NCBI RefSeq assembly: GCF_016055185.1 | Contig: NZ_JAECVR010000020.1 | Coordinates: 1-64,000, forward strand | Origin: Paenactinomyces guangxiensis | GTDB lineage: Bacteria > Bacillota > Bacilli > Thermoactinomycetales > Thermoactinomycetaceae | Length of the DNA: 64,000 nt | Direction: 5' to 3' | In this document: in pieces, positions 20,618-33,423 of the stretch | How positions within the stretch are numbered: position 1 is the stretch's first letter | Layout: each line of letters begins with the position of its first letter | Notes under the pieces: model-generated | Seen by the model: only the letters and a program-made list of their open reading frames with translations | Databases searched by the model: none | What the model was told of the DNA's origin: nothing | Made by a program: the position numbers and the translations under genes

Positions 20618-20899
20618 CTACCGTCTTTTCGTTTTTTTGTCGTCGCCAGCGTGACCTTTGAATGTACGAGTCGAAACAAATTCACCCAGCTTATGGCCGA
20701 CCATATCTTCCGTTACATAAACCGGTACATGTTTCCGTCCATCATGTACAGCAAAAGTATGACCGACGAAGTCCGGGAAGATGGTAGAACGGCGTGACCA
20801 GGTTTTGATGACGCGCTTCTCATTTTTCTCGTTCAACTCTTCCACTTTTTTCAGCAGGTGAGCATCTGCAAATGGTCCTTTTTTCAGGCTGCGGCCCAT
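20618..20899 (-). CDS. rpsS: 30S ribosomal protein S19 (uS19)
   Basis: S19, 93 residues, sits in the 30S head with S13. [20 protein letters not shown] opens the protein and [20 protein letters not shown] is near 44-63, followed by [20 protein letters not shown]. Gap to rplB is 42 bases. Confidence 0.98.
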   Translation of the reverse strand: MGRSLKKGPFADAHLLKKVEELNEKNEKRVIKTWSRRSTIFPDFVGHTFAVHDGRKHVPVYVTEDMVGHKLGEFVSTRTFKGHAGDDKKTKRR

Positions 20900-20941
20900 A
20901 CATATAACCTCCCTTCGAGCGAGGTGTTTTTAAACCCGCGA

Positions 20942-21772
20942 TTACTTCTTACGACGACGAATGATATATTTATCAGACGCTTTGTTTTTCTTGCGTGTTT
21001 TGTAACCGAGAGTTGGTTTGCCCCATGGTGTAACCGGAGATTTACGACCGATCGGCGCACGGCCTTCACCACCACCATGCGGGTGATCTGCCGGGTTCAT
21101 TACAGAACCGCGAACTGTCGGGCGGATTCCTTTCCAGCGGGAACGTCCGGCTTTACCGACGGTGATCAATTCATGATCCAGGTTTCCTACCTGACCAATG
21201 GTTGCGCGGCACTCAAGATGGATCATCCGAGTTTCTCCGGATGCCAGACGAATGATCGCATATTTGCCTTCTTTACCCAGCAGCTGGGCAGAAGCACCGG
21301 CAGCACGAACCAATTGTCCGCCGCGGCCCGGTTTTAACTCGATGTTGTGGATCACAGTACCGACAGGAATGTTTTTAAGAGGCAGAGCATTGCCTGTACG
21401 GATGTCTGCTTCCGGTCCGGACATGATCTCGGTACCAACGGTGAGTCCGTTTGGCGCGAGGATGTAACGCTTCTCACCATCAACATAGTGAATGAGAGCG
21501 ATGTTTGCGGAGCGGTTTGGATCGTATTCAATCGTGGCAACTTTGCCGGGAATGCCATCTTTGTTCCGTTTAAAGTCGATAATCCGGTATTTCCGCTTGT
21601 GACCGCCGCCTTGATGACGCATGGTCAATCTCCCCTGGTTGTTGCGACCGGCCTTCTTAACCAGCGGAACAGTAAGGGATTTTTCCGGTTTATCAGTGGT
21701 AATCTCTTCAAATGTAGACCCGGTCATATGACGACGGGATGGGGTTGTCGGTTTATAATGTTTGATGCCCAT
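20942..21772 (-). CDS. rplB: 50S ribosomal protein L2 (uL2)
   Basis: L2 is needed for subunit joining and peptidyl-transferase activity. The protein has 276 residues. The conserved [20 protein letters not shown] lies near 213-232 and includes the histidine important for activity. The start [20 protein letters not shown] is typical. It follows rplW by 33 bases. Confidence 0.98.
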   Translation of the reverse strand: MGIKHYKPTTPSRRHMTGSTFEEITTDKPEKSLTVPLVKKAGRNNQGRLTMRHQGGGHKRKYRIIDFKRNKDGIPGKVATIEYDPNRSANIALIHYVDGEKRYILAPNGLTVGTEIMSGPEADIRTGNALPLKNIPVGTVIHNIELKPGRGGQLVRAAGASAQLLGKEGKYAIIRLASGETRMIHLECRATIGQVGNLDHELITVGKAGRSRWKGIRPTVRGSVMNPADHPHGGGEGRAPIGRKSPVTPWGKPTLGYKTRKKNKASDKYIIRRRKK

Positions 21773-21805
21773 TTTCCTTTCCCTCCTTTTTACGTGTAAT
21801 AAGAA

Positions 21806-22093
21806 TTAGGCTTCAAAAACTTCAATCGGCTTGCTGTCTTTATCCAGCTTGACAATCGCTTTTTTTCTCTCAGGGGTCCGGCCGGTGTAACGACCATAAC
21901 GCTTTTGTTTGCCGGGAACACGCATGGTGTTCACTTTTTCTACTTTCACACCGAAGATTTCCTCAATGGCTTTTTTGATTTCAACTTTGTTGGCCCGAAC
22001 ATCAACTTCAAAGACATATTTGCCCTCTTCCATCAGATCTGTGGATGCTTCAGTTACGATGGGACGACGGATAATATCGCGTGGGTCTTTCAC
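21806..22093 (-). CDS. rplW: 50S ribosomal protein L23 (uL23)
   Basis: L23, 95 residues, is the docking site for trigger factor and SRP at the tunnel exit. [20 protein letters not shown] is at the start, then [20 protein letters not shown] and the loop [20 protein letters not shown]. It overlaps rplD by four bases. Confidence 0.98.
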   Translation of the reverse strand: MKDPRDIIRRPIVTEASTDLMEEGKYVFEVDVRANKVEIKKAIEEIFGVKVEKVNTMRVPGKQKRYGRYTGRTPERKKAIVKLDKDSKPIEVFEA

Positions 22094-22716
22094 TGGCCTA
22101 ACACCTCCTCGACGCGATTCACAGCTCCGCGAGTGAGAATCAATTTATCATGATAAACGACATCCAGTACATTCAAGCCGTCGGCGTGGATCAGCTTCAC
22201 ACCCGGAATATTGCGTACAGAGAGAAGAGCGTTTTCTTCCAGGTTGTCAGTTACAACCAGTGCTTTTTTGTCAGCACCCAGATTTTTCAGCACGTTTACC
22301 ATTTCACGCGTTTTGGGCTGTTCCAGTTTCAGTTCATCCAACACGACCAGCTCGTTATCATTCACTTTGGAAGAAAGAGCGGACTTGATCGCCAGCCGGC
22401 GAACTTTCTTTGGCAATTTATAAGCATAGCTGCGAGGTGTCGGACCAAATACTACACCACCGCCAACCCACAACGGAGAGCGGATGCTTCCGTGCCGGGC
22501 ACGACCCGTGCCTTTTTGCCTCCAGGGTTTCCTGCCGCCACCGCGAACAGCCGCACGGTTTTTCACTGCTGCGGTACCACGGCGCAAAGATGCCTGTTGC
22601 ATCACAATCGCATCATGCAATACGGCTTCATTCGGAGCAATGCCGAATACCTGTTCTGACAATTCAATGTCATCAACTTTGTTACCGCTCATATCTAACA
22701 CTGATAGCTTTGGCAT
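22090..22716 (-). CDS. rplD: 50S ribosomal protein L4 (uL4)
   Basis: L4 reaches into the exit tunnel and, in some bacteria, regulates the S10 operon. The protein has 208 residues. The tunnel loop [20 protein letters not shown] is near 60-79 and is intact at the lysine/glycine positions linked to macrolide resistance. [20 protein letters not shown] is near 91-110. It follows rplC by 29 bases. Confidence 0.98.
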   Translation of the reverse strand: MPKLSVLDMSGNKVDDIELSEQVFGIAPNEAVLHDAIVMQQASLRRGTAAVKNRAAVRGGGRKPWRQKGTGRARHGSIRSPLWVGGGVVFGPTPRSYAYKLPKKVRRLAIKSALSSKVNDNELVVLDELKLEQPKTREMVNVLKNLGADKKALVVTDNLEENALLSVRNIPGVKLIHADGLNVLDVVYHDKLILTRGAVNRVEEVLGQ

Positions 22717-22745
22717 GAATGAATCCTCCTTTCCTCAAACAATCA

Positions 22746-23372
22746 TTACTTTCCTTTTGCTGCAGATCTGATCACAAGATAACTGTTTTTCGGCCCGGGT
22801 ACGGCTCCTTTGATCAGAAGCAGATTATTATCTGTATCAACGCGTACCACCTGAAGGTTTTGCGTGGTAACTTTCTCCCCGCCCATGCGACCCGGGAGAG
22901 TTTGCCCTTTAAATACACGGTTTGGCGCGATCGCACCGAGGGAACCTGGTCCGCGATGGTAACGGGAACCGTGGCTCATCGGACCGCGGGCCTGGTTATG
23001 ACGTTTAATGGCACCGGCAAAGCCTTTCCCTTTGGAGGTACCGGTTACATCAACAAATTCGCCTTCCGCAAAGAGATCCGCTTTTACTTCTCCCCCCAGC
23101 TCATATTCATCCAGGTTTACACCACGGATTTCTTTGATGAACTTTTGTGGTTTGGCATTCGCTTTTTTCGCATGGCCAAGCTCCGGTTTATTGGCACGGT
23201 GCTCTTTTTTCTCTTTAAATCCTAGTTGGATTGCTTCATACCCGTCGGTCGTCTTATCTTTCTTTTGCAAAACAACACAAGGGCCAGCTTCAACCACGGT
23301 AACTGGCACGACTACCCCGTCTTCATTGAAGATTTGCGTCATCCCGATTTTTTTGCCGAGAATACCTTTCAC
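22746..23372 (-). CDS. rplC: 50S ribosomal protein L3 (uL3)
   Basis: L3 starts large-subunit assembly with L24 and approaches the peptidyl-transferase centre. From GTG 23372 the protein has 208 residues, beginning [19 protein letters not shown]. The tip region [20 protein letters not shown] is near 130-149. The GTG follows AGGAGG by about seven bases; a GTG three codons earlier overlaps that site. It is 33 bases from rpsJ. Confidence 0.97.
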   Translation of the reverse strand: MKGILGKKIGMTQIFNEDGVVVPVTVVEAGPCVVLQKKDKTTDGYEAIQLGFKEKKEHRANKPELGHAKKANAKPQKFIKEIRGVNLDEYELGGEVKADLFAEGEFVDVTGTSKGKGFAGAIKRHNQARGPMSHGSRYHRGPGSLGAIAPNRVFKGQTLPGRMGGEKVTTQNLQVVRVDTDNNLLLIKGAVPGPKNSYLVIRSAAKGK

Positions 23373-23405
23373 TTTGTACACCTCCTACCGTCAGAGATTG
23401 TAAGA

Positions 23406-24871
<1,466 letters not shown>

Positions 24872-24872
24872 A

Positions 24873-24910
24873 AAAAAGCTGTTATCCCGCAAGGGTTAAC
24901 AGCTTTTTTT
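24873..24910. terminator. Terminator after tuf
   Basis: A 13-base stem (AAAAAAGCTGTTA at 24873-24885 with TAACAGCTTTTTT at 24897-24909) has a 11-base loop. Poly-U follows on both strands. It lies just past the tuf stop and ends the str operon. Confidence 0.9.
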
Positions 24911-24921
24911 ATCAGCAGCAA

Positions 24922-26109
24922 TTACTCAATGATCTCGGTAACTGCACCGGCACCTACCGTGCGTCCACCTTCGCGAATCGCGAAACGGGTACCATCTTCG
25001 ATCGCGATGGGAGCGATCAGTTCAACTTCCATCTCTACATTGTCGCCAGGCATGCACATTTCGGTACCTTCCGGCAACTTGATAACACCGGTTACGTCAG
25101 TGGTGCGGAAGTAGAATTGCGGACGGTAGTTGGAGAAGAATGGGGTATGACGACCACCTTCTTCTTTGGACAGAACGTATACTTGAGCTTTAAATTTGGT
25201 ATGCGGATTCACGCTGCCAGGTTTAGCAAGAACTTGTCCGCGTTGGACATCTTTACGCTCAACACCACGAAGGAGAGCACCGATGTTGTCCCCTGCTTGA
25301 GCGGAGTCGAGCAGCTTGCGGAACATTTCTACCCCGGTAACAACAGTTTTACGGGTTTCTGCGAGTCCAACGATCTCAACTTCGTCACCCACTTTAACAA
25401 CTCCACGCTCTACACGGCCGGTAGCAACCGTACCACGACCGGTAATGGTGAATACGTCTTCAACCGGCATGAGGAAGGTTTTGTCGGTGTCGCGCTCCGG
25501 CTCAGGGATGTACTCGTCAACAGCAGCCATGAGTTCGTCAATGGCTTTGGACCATTCACCAGACGGATCTTCAAGAGCTTTCAATGCGGAACCTTTGATA
25601 ACCGGAATGTCATCTCCCGGGAACTCGTATTCGGACAGAAGTTCACGAACTTCCATTTCGACGAGTTCGAGAAGCTCTTCGTCATCTACCATATCAACTT
25701 TGTTCAGGAATACAACGATGTATGGAACTCCTACCTGACGAGAAAGCAGGATGTGCTCACGGGTTTGCGGCATTGGGCCGTCAGCAGCGGATACAACGAG
25801 AATCGCACCATCCATTTGTGCTGCACCGGTAATCATGTTTTTCACATAGTCAGCGTGACCCGGGCAGTCAACGTGAGCATAGTGACGATTGTCTGTTTCA
25901 TACTCTACGTGAGCAGTAGAGATGGTGATCCCGCGCTCTCTTTCTTCCGGTGCTTTATCGATTTGATCGTAAGCTGTCGCTTGAGCACCACCTCTTGTTG
26001 CGAGTACAGTGGTAATCGCAGCGGTCAAAGTGGTTTTACCGTGGTCAACGTGACCGATGGTACCAATATTAACGTGAGGTTTTGTACGTTCAAACTTGGC
26101 TTTAGCCAT
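24922..26109 (-). CDS. tuf: Elongation factor Tu
   Basis: EF-Tu delivers aminoacyl-tRNA to the ribosome. The protein has 395 residues. GTPase motifs: GHVDHGKT near 19-26 (G1), [12 protein letters not shown] near 81-92 (G3), [20 protein letters not shown] near 134-153 (G4). Domains 2 and 3 follow with [13 protein letters not shown] and the C-terminal [20 protein letters not shown]. It is the only tuf in the window. It lies about 105 bases behind fusA with a hairpin in between. Confidence 0.99.
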   Translation of the reverse strand: MAKAKFERTKPHVNIGTIGHVDHGKTTLTAAITTVLATRGGAQATAYDQIDKAPEERERGITISTAHVEYETDNRHYAHVDCPGHADYVKNMITGAAQMDGAILVVSAADGPMPQTREHILLSRQVGVPYIVVFLNKVDMVDDEELLELVEMEVRELLSEYEFPGDDIPVIKGSALKALEDPSGEWSKAIDELMAAVDEYIPEPERDTDKTFLMPVEDVFTITGRGTVATGRVERGVVKVGDEVEIVGLAETRKTVVTGVEMFRKLLDSAQAGDNIGALLRGVERKDVQRGQVLAKPGSVNPHTKFKAQVYVLSKEEGGRHTPFFSNYRPQFYFRTTDVTGVIKLPEGTEMCMPGDNVEMEVELIAPIAIEDGTRFAIREGGRTVGAGAVTEIIE

Positions 26110-26172
26110 GACTCAAAATCCTCCCTTTATTCAGGAATAAGTATTTTTTGATTAAATGTATAGGAAATCCGG

Positions 26173-26190
26173 GAAGCGGCGAACCGCTTC
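26173..26190 (-). other. Hairpin between fusA and tuf
   Basis: Seven perfectly paired bases, GAAGCGG with CCGCTTC, close a TTCG tetraloop when read on the minus strand. No U-tract follows, so it is not a terminator. Its position suggests an mRNA processing or stability element that could help set higher EF-Tu levels. That role is inference. Confidence 0.5.
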
Positions 26191-26213
26191 ACCAGTTTCT
26201 TTTGGAGCAGGCT

Positions 26214-28289
26214 TTACTGTCCGGAAGCTTTCTTGATGATCTCTTCCGCAATGTTCTTCGGCACTTCTTCGTAATGGTCAAACTGCATAGAGAAGGTACC
26301 ACGGCCTTGCGTACGGGAACGCAAAGTGTTTACGTAACCAAACATTTCGGCGAGTGGAACCATTCCATGAACAACCTGGGCACCGCCACGCGCTTCCATT
26401 CCCTCTACACGTCCACGGCGGGAGTTGATGTCACCCATAATGTCACCCATGTATTCTTCCGGCACTGTAACTTCCACTTTCATCATTGGTTCGAGAATGA
26501 CTGGGTTACATTTGCCTTTCGCCGCTTTAAGCGCCATGGAACCGGCGATTTTAAATGCCATTTCCGAGGAGTCGACATCGTGGTAAGAGCCATCGACGAG
26601 AGTCGCGCGGATGTCAACGAGCGGAAATCCGGCCACGACCCCATTCTGCATAGCTTCCTCGATCCCCGCCTGTACAGCCGGGATGTATTCCTTGGGCACC
26701 ACTCCACCGACAATTTTATTGACAAACTCAAAACCGGCCCCTTCTTCAAGCGGTTCGAACTCGACCCAAACGTGACCGTATTGCCCGCGTCCACCGGACT
26801 GGCGGACAAACTTCCCTTCCACTTTGGCAGAGCCGCGGAAGGTTTCTTTGTAAGCAACTTGAGGAGCACCCACATTTGCTTCAACTTTGAATTCACGTTT
26901 GAGGCGGTCGACAATAATATCGAGGTGAAGCTCACCCATACCCTCAATGATGGTTTGAGCCGTTTCTTCATCCGTAGAAGTCCTGAAGGTCGGGTCTTCT
27001 TCAGCCAGTTTGGCAAGCGCAATCGCCATTTTATCCTGGTCGCTCTTGGTTTTGGGCTCAATGGCGATCTTGATAACCGGTTCCGGGAACTCCATGGACT
27101 CAAGAATGATCGGTTTTTTCTCATCACAGAGGGTCTCACCGGTGGTGGTATCTTTCAACCCAACGGCAGCGGCGATGTCCCCGGAGTATACGGTGCTGAT
27201 CTCCTGGCGGTGGTTGGCATGCATCTGCAGAATACGGCCAACCCGTTCCCGTTTTCCTTTGGTGGAGTTAAGCACATAGGAACCTGCATCCAGGCTGCCC
27301 GAATAAACGCGGAAGAAGGTCAGCTTACCGACATAGGGGTCGGTCATGATTTTAAAGGCAAGGGCAGCAAAAGGTTCCTCATCACTGGACTTACGCACAG
27401 CTTCTGTACCGTCCGGCAGTTGTCCCTGGATGGCAGGAACATCCAGGGGTGACGGGAGATAATCAACCACTGCGTCTAACAGAGGTTGTACTCCTTTGTT
27501 TTTGTAAGAAGAACCACAGAGGACCGGAATGATTTTCACTTCACAGGTACCTTTGCGAAGAGTTGATTTGATCTCTTCTTCGGTAAGTTCTTCACCTTCA
27601 AGATACTTCATCATTAACTCTTCGTCCAGCTCGGCAACAGCTTCCACGAGCATGGTTCGATACTCTTCAGCTTTTTCTTTATAATCATCCGGGATCTCAC
27701 ACGCCTCAGAGGTGGTTCCCAGATCATCGGTGTACACGATCGCTTGCATGGTGACAAGATCGATGATCCCTTCAAAGGTATCCTCGGCACCGATCGGCAA
27801 CTGAATCGGTACAGCATTAGCTTGAAGGCGCTCTCTCATCTGTTCAACGGCACTGTAGAAATCAGCACCCAAAATATCCATTTTATTCACATAAGCAATA
27901 CGTGGTACGCCATAACGATCCGCCTGTCTCCAAACGGTTTCCGATTGGGGTTCTACGCCGCCTTTGGCACAGAAAACCCCAACTGCTCCATCTAATACAC
28001 GGAGGGAACGCTCTACTTCTACAGTAAAATCAACGTGACCCGGTGTGTCAATAATATTGATCCGATGACCTTTCCACTGAGCGGTAGTAGCGGCAGAAGT
28101 AATCGTGATTCCGCGTTCTTGTTCCTGCTCCATCCAGTCCATAGTCGCGGCGCCGTCATGCACCTCACCTATTTTATGAACAATACCGGTATAGAACAGA
28201 ATACGCTCAGTGGTCGTTGTTTTACCTGCATCGATGTGAGCCATGATCCCAATATTGCGTGTATCTTTTAAGGAGAACTCACGTGCCAT
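26214..28289 (-). CDS. fusA: Elongation factor G
   Basis: EF-G catalyses translocation and, with RRF, ribosome recycling. The protein has 691 residues. GTPase motifs: [14 protein letters not shown] near 17-30, [20 protein letters not shown] near 82-101 and [10 protein letters not shown] near 135-144. Domains II to V follow, including the domain IV loop region [20 protein letters not shown] near 569-588. Forty bases from rpsG. Positions tied to fusidic acid resistance could not be judged without an alignment. Confidence 0.99.
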   Translation of the reverse strand: MAREFSLKDTRNIGIMAHIDAGKTTTTERILFYTGIVHKIGEVHDGAATMDWMEQEQERGITITSAATTAQWKGHRINIIDTPGHVDFTVEVERSLRVLDGAVGVFCAKGGVEPQSETVWRQADRYGVPRIAYVNKMDILGADFYSAVEQMRERLQANAVPIQLPIGAEDTFEGIIDLVTMQAIVYTDDLGTTSEACEIPDDYKEKAEEYRTMLVEAVAELDEELMMKYLEGEELTEEEIKSTLRKGTCEVKIIPVLCGSSYKNKGVQPLLDAVVDYLPSPLDVPAIQGQLPDGTEAVRKSSDEEPFAALAFKIMTDPYVGKLTFFRVYSGSLDAGSYVLNSTKGKRERVGRILQMHANHRQEISTVYSGDIAAAVGLKDTTTGETLCDEKKPIILESMEFPEPVIKIAIEPKTKSDQDKMAIALAKLAEEDPTFRTSTDEETAQTIIEGMGELHLDIIVDRLKREFKVEANVGAPQVAYKETFRGSAKVEGKFVRQSGGRGQYGHVWVEFEPLEEGAGFEFVNKIVGGVVPKEYIPAVQAGIEEAMQNGVVAGFPLVDIRATLVDGSYHDVDSSEMAFKIAGSMALKAAKGKCNPVILEPMMKVEVTVPEEYMGDIMGDINSRRGRVEGMEARGGAQVVHGMVPLAEMFGYVNTLRSRTQGRGTFSMQFDHYEEVPKNIAEEIIKKASGQ

Positions 28290-28328
28290 CGGAAATTTCT
28301 CCTTTCATGTTCACAAGTATGAGATCTA

Positions 28329-28820
<492 letters not shown>

Positions 28821-28846
28821 TCATTTTTTCCGTCATTTATTCAAAT

Positions 28847-29260
28847 TTATTTTTTTGGGCGTTTTGTTCCGTATTTGGAGCGCCCCTGGTTGCGGTTTTG
28901 TACCCCGGTGGTATCCAGAGCACCACGTACGATATGGTAACGAACACCGGGCAAGTCTTTGACCCGTCCTCCACGAATAAGAACCACGGAGTGCTCTTGC
29001 AAGTTATGACCGATTCCCGGGATATAAGCGGTAACCTCTGTGCCGTTGCTCAAACGAACACGGGCATACTTCCGAAGAGCAGAGTTCGGTTTTTTAGGAG
29101 TCATCGTTCCGACACGGGTGCATACACCGCGTTTCTGCGGAGCACTCTGTGGTACAACTTCTTTCTTAAAGGTGTTAAAAGTATATTGCAGTGCTGGGGA
29201 CTTTGATTTTTTCACTTTACTTTTTCGACCTTTGCGTACGAGCTGGTTAATGGTTGGCAT
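28847..29260 (-). CDS. rpsL: 30S ribosomal protein S12 (uS12)
   Basis: S12 guards decoding accuracy. The protein has 137 residues. The lysines that mutate to streptomycin resistance are present: [20 protein letters not shown] and [19 protein letters not shown], so the site is wild type. First gene of the str operon; it is preceded by a 138-base region holding an imperfect hairpin at 29354-29380. Confidence 0.99.
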   Translation of the reverse strand: MPTINQLVRKGRKSKVKKSKSPALQYTFNTFKKEVVPQSAPQKRGVCTRVGTMTPKKPNSALRKYARVRLSNGTEVTAYIPGIGHNLQEHSVVLIRGGRVKDLPGVRYHIVRGALDTTGVQNRNQGRSKYGTKRPKK

Positions 29261-29353
29261 GTCTGCACCTCCTTTGGAATGAAAATCAAGACCACAGATC
29301 CAGGTGTTTCATCCATGATCAAAAAAACACGAACGACTTTTTATTTTAATGGA

Positions 29354-29380
29354 CCGTGCACCAAGCTTCGTGGTACACGG
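29354..29380 (-). other. Palindromic hairpin ahead of rpsL
   Basis: CCGTG and CACGG arms flank a second pairing, CCA with TGG, separated by two-base internal loops; the top loop is seven bases. It lies in the leader between ybxF and rpsL and has no U-tract. It could be a binding site for a ribosomal protein or an RNase site; no family match was recognised. Confidence 0.4.
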
Positions 29381-29398
29381 CCTTTCATAGTCGCTCCA

Positions 29399-29653
29399 TC
29401 ACGCTTGCTTCAGGATCGCCGCAGTAGCCGCAGCTACCTCAATGCCACATGCTTTCCCCAATTGTTTCATCGAGTCCACACGGACAACAGCAATTCCCCG
29501 GTCTTTGCACATTGAGAGGATCAAGTTCGTAATTTGTGGGTCCGCATCATCTGCCACAAACACTTCTTGCACTCTGTCCTGTTCAATGGCTTTCCTGGTT
29601 TGCTTGGTGCCAATCGTTAACGACTTCGCTTGTTTCACTTTTTCATAAGACAT
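29399..29653 (-). CDS. rplGB: L7Ae-family kink-turn-binding ribosomal protein (YbxF/RplGB)
   Basis: Protein of 84 residues of the L7Ae/L30e fold. The start [19 protein letters not shown] and the signature [19 protein letters not shown] near 63-81 match YbxF, which binds kink-turn RNA in B. subtilis. The ATG at 29653 is chosen because GGAGGG lies upstream; the frame opens 24 codons earlier inside a promoter region. It lies between rpoC and rpsL as in B. subtilis. Exact role in the ribosome is not established. Confidence 0.9.
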   Translation of the reverse strand: MSYEKVKQAKSLTIGTKQTRKAIEQDRVQEVFVADDADPQITNLILSMCKDRGIAVVRVDSMKQLGKACGIEVAAATAAILKQA

Positions 29654-29696
29654 TGATTCGCCCTCCAAAGTGAATAGTTCCCAAGCACACGAAAAT

Positions 29697-29725
29697 ATCT
29701 TAACACCAGTATCAACTAAAGTCAA
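29697..29725 (-). promoter_or_regulatory. Sigma-A-like promoter of the rplGB-str operon
   Basis: TTGACT (29720-29725) and TAAGAT (29697-29702) are 17 bases apart on the minus strand, ten bases beyond the rpoC stop. The -10 box is only a 4/6 match. No terminator separates rpoC from rplGB, so readthrough may also serve. Confidence 0.5.
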
Positions 29726-29735
29726 CAGAAAAACT

Positions 29736-32700
29736 TCAGTCGATCATGACCTTTTCCTTTGGGGATGTTTCTTTTGTTTCTTGGGCTTCGTTCACCAGTG
29801 CAATCTTTAGTGTACGATAACGGGCCATCCCCGTACCGGCTGGAACAAGTTTCCCGATAATCACGTTTTCTTTTAGCCCGAGCAGACGGTCTACTTTTCC
29901 CTTGATCGCCGCATCTGTCAGGACACGTGTGGTTTCCTGGAATGATGCCGCAGATAAGAAGGATTCGGTTTCGAGAGAAGCTTTGGTAATCCCGAGCAGG
30001 ATTGGGCGGGCAACAGCCGGCTCTCCACCGGTCAGCAACACTTTCCGGTTGGCTTCTTCATATTCGTGGATGTCAACGACGGACCCCGGCAGCAGATCCG
30101 TGCTTCCCGAGTCGGTGATGCGGACTTTGCGCATCATTTGACGAATCATGACTTCGACGTGTTTATCATCAATTTCTACCCCTTGCAAGCGATAAACTTT
30201 TTGTACCTCTTGCAAGATGTATTGCTGAACGCCATGTACACCTTTAATACGCAATAACTCTTTGGGGTCAATAGAACCTTCGGTTAGCTCGTCCCCGGCT
30301 TTTACTTCATCGCCAACAGCTACGCGCAGGCGGGAACCATAGGGAACATGATGTACTTTTGTTTCCACTTCTCCCTCGATCTCGATTTCGCGGCGGTCTT
30401 TCACTTCACGAATCTCAGCCACTTTACCGGTGATCTCACTGATAATCGCCTGTCCTTTGGGGTTTCGGGCCTCGAACAGCTCTTGAATCCGCGGTAAACC
30501 TTGCGTGATGTCGTCACCAGCCACCCCGCCGGTATGGAAGGTGCGCATCGTCAACTGGGTACCGGGTTCACCAATGGATTGAGCAGCGATAATACCAACC
30601 GCTTCGCCAATTTCCACCGGGGTGCCAAGAGCCAGATTGCGTCCGTAGCATCTTTTGCAGACACCGTGTTTCGTCCGGCAAGACAGTACAGAGCGGATGA
30701 TCACAGTTTCAATTCCCGCATTAATGATTTCGCTTGCGATCTCTTCATCGATCAACTCATTACGGGCAACGATCACTTCATTCGTTTCCGGATGACGGAC
30801 GGTTTCAAAAGCAGTACGCCCGACAATACGGTCAAACAGGCCCTCGATTACTTCGTTGCCTTCAGACATGCGTGATACGGCTAATCCTTTATCTGTACCG
30901 CAATCTTCTTCACGAACGATGACATCTTGTGCCACATCTACAAGGCGGCGGGTCAGGTAACCGGAGTCGGCTGTTCTGAGCGCCGTATCGGCGAGGCCTT
31001 TCCGTGCTCCGTGGGTGGAGATAAAGTACTCCAATACGGTCAAACCCTCACGGAAGTTAGTGCGAATGGGCTGTTCAATAATCTTACCTGCCGGATTGGC
31101 CATCAGGCCGCGCATCCCGGCCAGCTGGGTAATCTGTGATACGTTCCCCCGCGCACCCGAGTTGGCCATCATGTAGATGGGGTTGTATTTACCCATGTTC
31201 TGCATTAACACTTCAGTAATTTGGTCTTTTGCCTGGCTCCAGATGGAGATGACACGTTCATATCGCTCGTCATCGGTAATCAGCCCGCGGCGGTATTGTT
31301 TTAATACCATCGAAACTTTTTCCTCCGCCTCAGCGAGGATTTTCGATTTTTCTTCCGGAACTGTTACATCAGACACAGACATGGTGATCCCTGCTTTGGT
31401 GGAGTAAGAGTAGCCCAACTGTTTCACCTTATCCAGGATCTCAGAAGTGGTCGTGGTTCCAAAGCGACGGAAGCATTCGGCGATAATCGCACCCAGGTCT
31501 TTTTTCTTGAGCGCACCCGGATCCGGCATCTGCTTTATAAATTCCCGGATGTTTGTACCCTTTTCAAACACAAAATACTGATCGGGTGTACCTGAAAAGT
31601 TTTTCTTCCCCGGTTCGTTGATAAACGGAAACTCTTCCGGAAAGATCTCGTTAAAGATCAACTTGCCGACAGTAGTGATCAGCAGGGCATTCCGTTGTTT
31701 TTCCGTAAATGTCTTTTTGTTGACCTTCCTGGCCGGGATGGCAATTCGGCTATGCAGACTGACATAGCCCTGCTGGTAAGCATTGATTGCCTCAGAGATG
31801 GAGTAAAAAATGCTTCCTTCGCCTTTTTCCCCTTCTTTTTGAACGGTCAGGTAGTAACTGCCTAATACCATGTCCTGTGAAGGCGTCACAACAGGTTTTC
31901 CGTCTTTCGGGTTCAAGATGTTTTGGGCTGCCAGCATCAAAAGGCGGGCTTCCGCTTGCGCCTCGGCAGACAATGGAACGTGGACGGCCATCTGGTCACC
32001 GTCAAAATCGGCATTGTAAGCCGTACATACCAGAGGATGCAAGCGAATGGCACGGCCTTCTACCAACACAGGTTCAAATGCCTGAATGCCGAGTCGGTGA
32101 AGGGTAGGAGCCCGGTTTAACAGGACAGGGTGTTCCTTGATCACTTCCTCAAGGACATCCCAAACCTCCGGATGTACGCGTTCCACTTTCCGTTTCGCGC
32201 TTTTGATATTATGGGCGAGACCTTTGGCGACCAACTCTTTCATCACAAATGGCTTAAATAGTTCCAGAGCCATTTCTTTGGGCAGGCCGCATTGATACAT
32301 CTTCAGGTTTGGACCCACGACAATCACAGAACGTCCGGAATAGTCAACCCGTTTACCAAGCAGGTTTTGGCGGAAGCGTCCCTGCTTTCCTTTAAGCATA
32401 TGGGAGAGCGACTTGAGCGGACGGTTACCGGGCCCGGTGACAGGTCGGCCGCGACGGCCATTGTCGATCAAGGCATCTACAGCTTCCTGCAACATCCGCT
32501 TCTCATTTTGCACGATAATATCAGGTGCACCCAGATCAAGCAAACGTTTGAGGCGGTTATTGCGGTTAATCACCCGACGGTAAAGATCATTGAGGTCTGA
32601 CGTGGCAAAACGGCCTCCATCCAATTGGACCATCGGGCGAAGTTCCGGTGGAATAACCGGCAATACATCGAGAACCATCCATTCGGGGCGGTTACCGGAA

Positions 32701-33353
32701 TGCCGGAATGCCTCCAGTACTTCCAGCCGTTTGACAGCACGGTTACGGCGTTGCCCCTGAGCGGTTTGCAACTCTTCTTTCAATAGCTCTACTTCTTTTT
32801 CCAGGTCGATATCGGAGAGAAGGCGTTTAATGGCCTCGGCACCCATCATTGCCGTAAAGGCTTTTCCGTATTTTTCGCGATAACTGCGATATTCCTTTTC
32901 AGAAAGGAGCTGCTTTTTCTCCAGCGGGGTCGCACCCGGGTCGACAACAACATAGGATGCAAAATAAATGACTTCTTCCAAAGAGCGGGGAGACATATCC
33001 AGCACAAGCCCCATTCGGCTGGGAATCCCTTTAAAGTACCAGATATGGGAAACGGGTGCAGCCAATTCAATATGTCCCATCCGTTCGCGGCGCACCTTGG
33101 CACGAGTCACTTCTACTCCACAACGGTCACAGACAACCCCTTTATAGCGAACCCGTTTATATTTTCCACAGTGACACTCCCAGTCTTTTTGAGGACCGAA
33201 AATCTTTTCACAAAAAAGACCTTCTTTTTCCGGCCTGAGTGTCCGGTAGTTAATCGTTTCGGGCTTTTTTACCTCACCACGGGACCACGAACGAATTTTT
33301 TCAGGAGAGGCGAGGCCGATTTTCATGTATTCGAAGTTATTTACATCGAGCAT
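29736..33353 (-). CDS. rpoC: RNA polymerase beta-prime subunit
   Basis: Large catalytic subunit (1205 residues) forming one side of the polymerase cleft. An N-terminal zinc ribbon [20 protein letters not shown] is near 60-79. The Mg-binding loop [19 protein letters not shown] lies near 445-463, and the second zinc site ([13 protein letters not shown]) near 890. The trigger-loop region [20 protein letters not shown] is near 911-930. The gene is unsplit and of normal Firmicutes length. It follows rpoB by about 70 bases. Confidence 0.99.
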   Translation of the reverse strand: MLDVNNFEYMKIGLASPEKIRSWSRGEVKKPETINYRTLRPEKEGLFCEKIFGPQKDWECHCGKYKRVRYKGVVCDRCGVEVTRAKVRRERMGHIELAAPVSHIWYFKGIPSRMGLVLDMSPRSLEEVIYFASYVVVDPGATPLEKKQLLSEKEYRSYREKYGKAFTAMMGAEAIKRLLSDIDLEKEVELLKEELQTAQGQRRNRAVKRLEVLEAFRHSGNRPEWMVLDVLPVIPPELRPMVQLDGGRFATSDLNDLYRRVINRNNRLKRLLDLGAPDIIVQNEKRMLQEAVDALIDNGRRGRPVTGPGNRPLKSLSHMLKGKQGRFRQNLLGKRVDYSGRSVIVVGPNLKMYQCGLPKEMALELFKPFVMKELVAKGLAHNIKSAKRKVERVHPEVWDVLEEVIKEHPVLLNRAPTLHRLGIQAFEPVLVEGRAIRLHPLVCTAYNADFDGDQMAVHVPLSAEAQAEARLLMLAAQNILNPKDGKPVVTPSQDMVLGSYYLTVQKEGEKGEGSIFYSISEAINAYQQGYVSLHSRIAIPARKVNKKTFTEKQRNALLITTVGKLIFNEIFPEEFPFINEPGKKNFSGTPDQYFVFEKGTNIREFIKQMPDPGALKKKDLGAIIAECFRRFGTTTTSEILDKVKQLGYSYSTKAGITMSVSDVTVPEEKSKILAEAEEKVSMVLKQYRRGLITDDERYERVISIWSQAKDQITEVLMQNMGKYNPIYMMANSGARGNVSQITQLAGMRGLMANPAGKIIEQPIRTNFREGLTVLEYFISTHGARKGLADTALRTADSGYLTRRLVDVAQDVIVREEDCGTDKGLAVSRMSEGNEVIEGLFDRIVGRTAFETVRHPETNEVIVARNELIDEEIASEIINAGIETVIIRSVLSCRTKHGVCKRCYGRNLALGTPVEIGEAVGIIAAQSIGEPGTQLTMRTFHTGGVAGDDITQGLPRIQELFEARNPKGQAIISEITGKVAEIREVKDRREIEIEGEVETKVHHVPYGSRLRVAVGDEVKAGDELTEGSIDPKELLRIKGVHGVQQYILQEVQKVYRLQGVEIDDKHVEVMIRQMMRKVRITDSGSTDLLPGSVVDIHEYEEANRKVLLTGGEPAVARPILLGITKASLETESFLSAASFQETTRVLTDAAIKGKVDRLLGLKENVIIGKLVPAGTGMARYRTLKIALVNEAQETKETSPKEKVMID

Positions 33354-33423
33354 TGGGCGATTCCTCCCTCAGGATTCATCCCGTGCACACGGGCAGACCG
33401 GTAAAGTCCCCCGTGTACATCGT

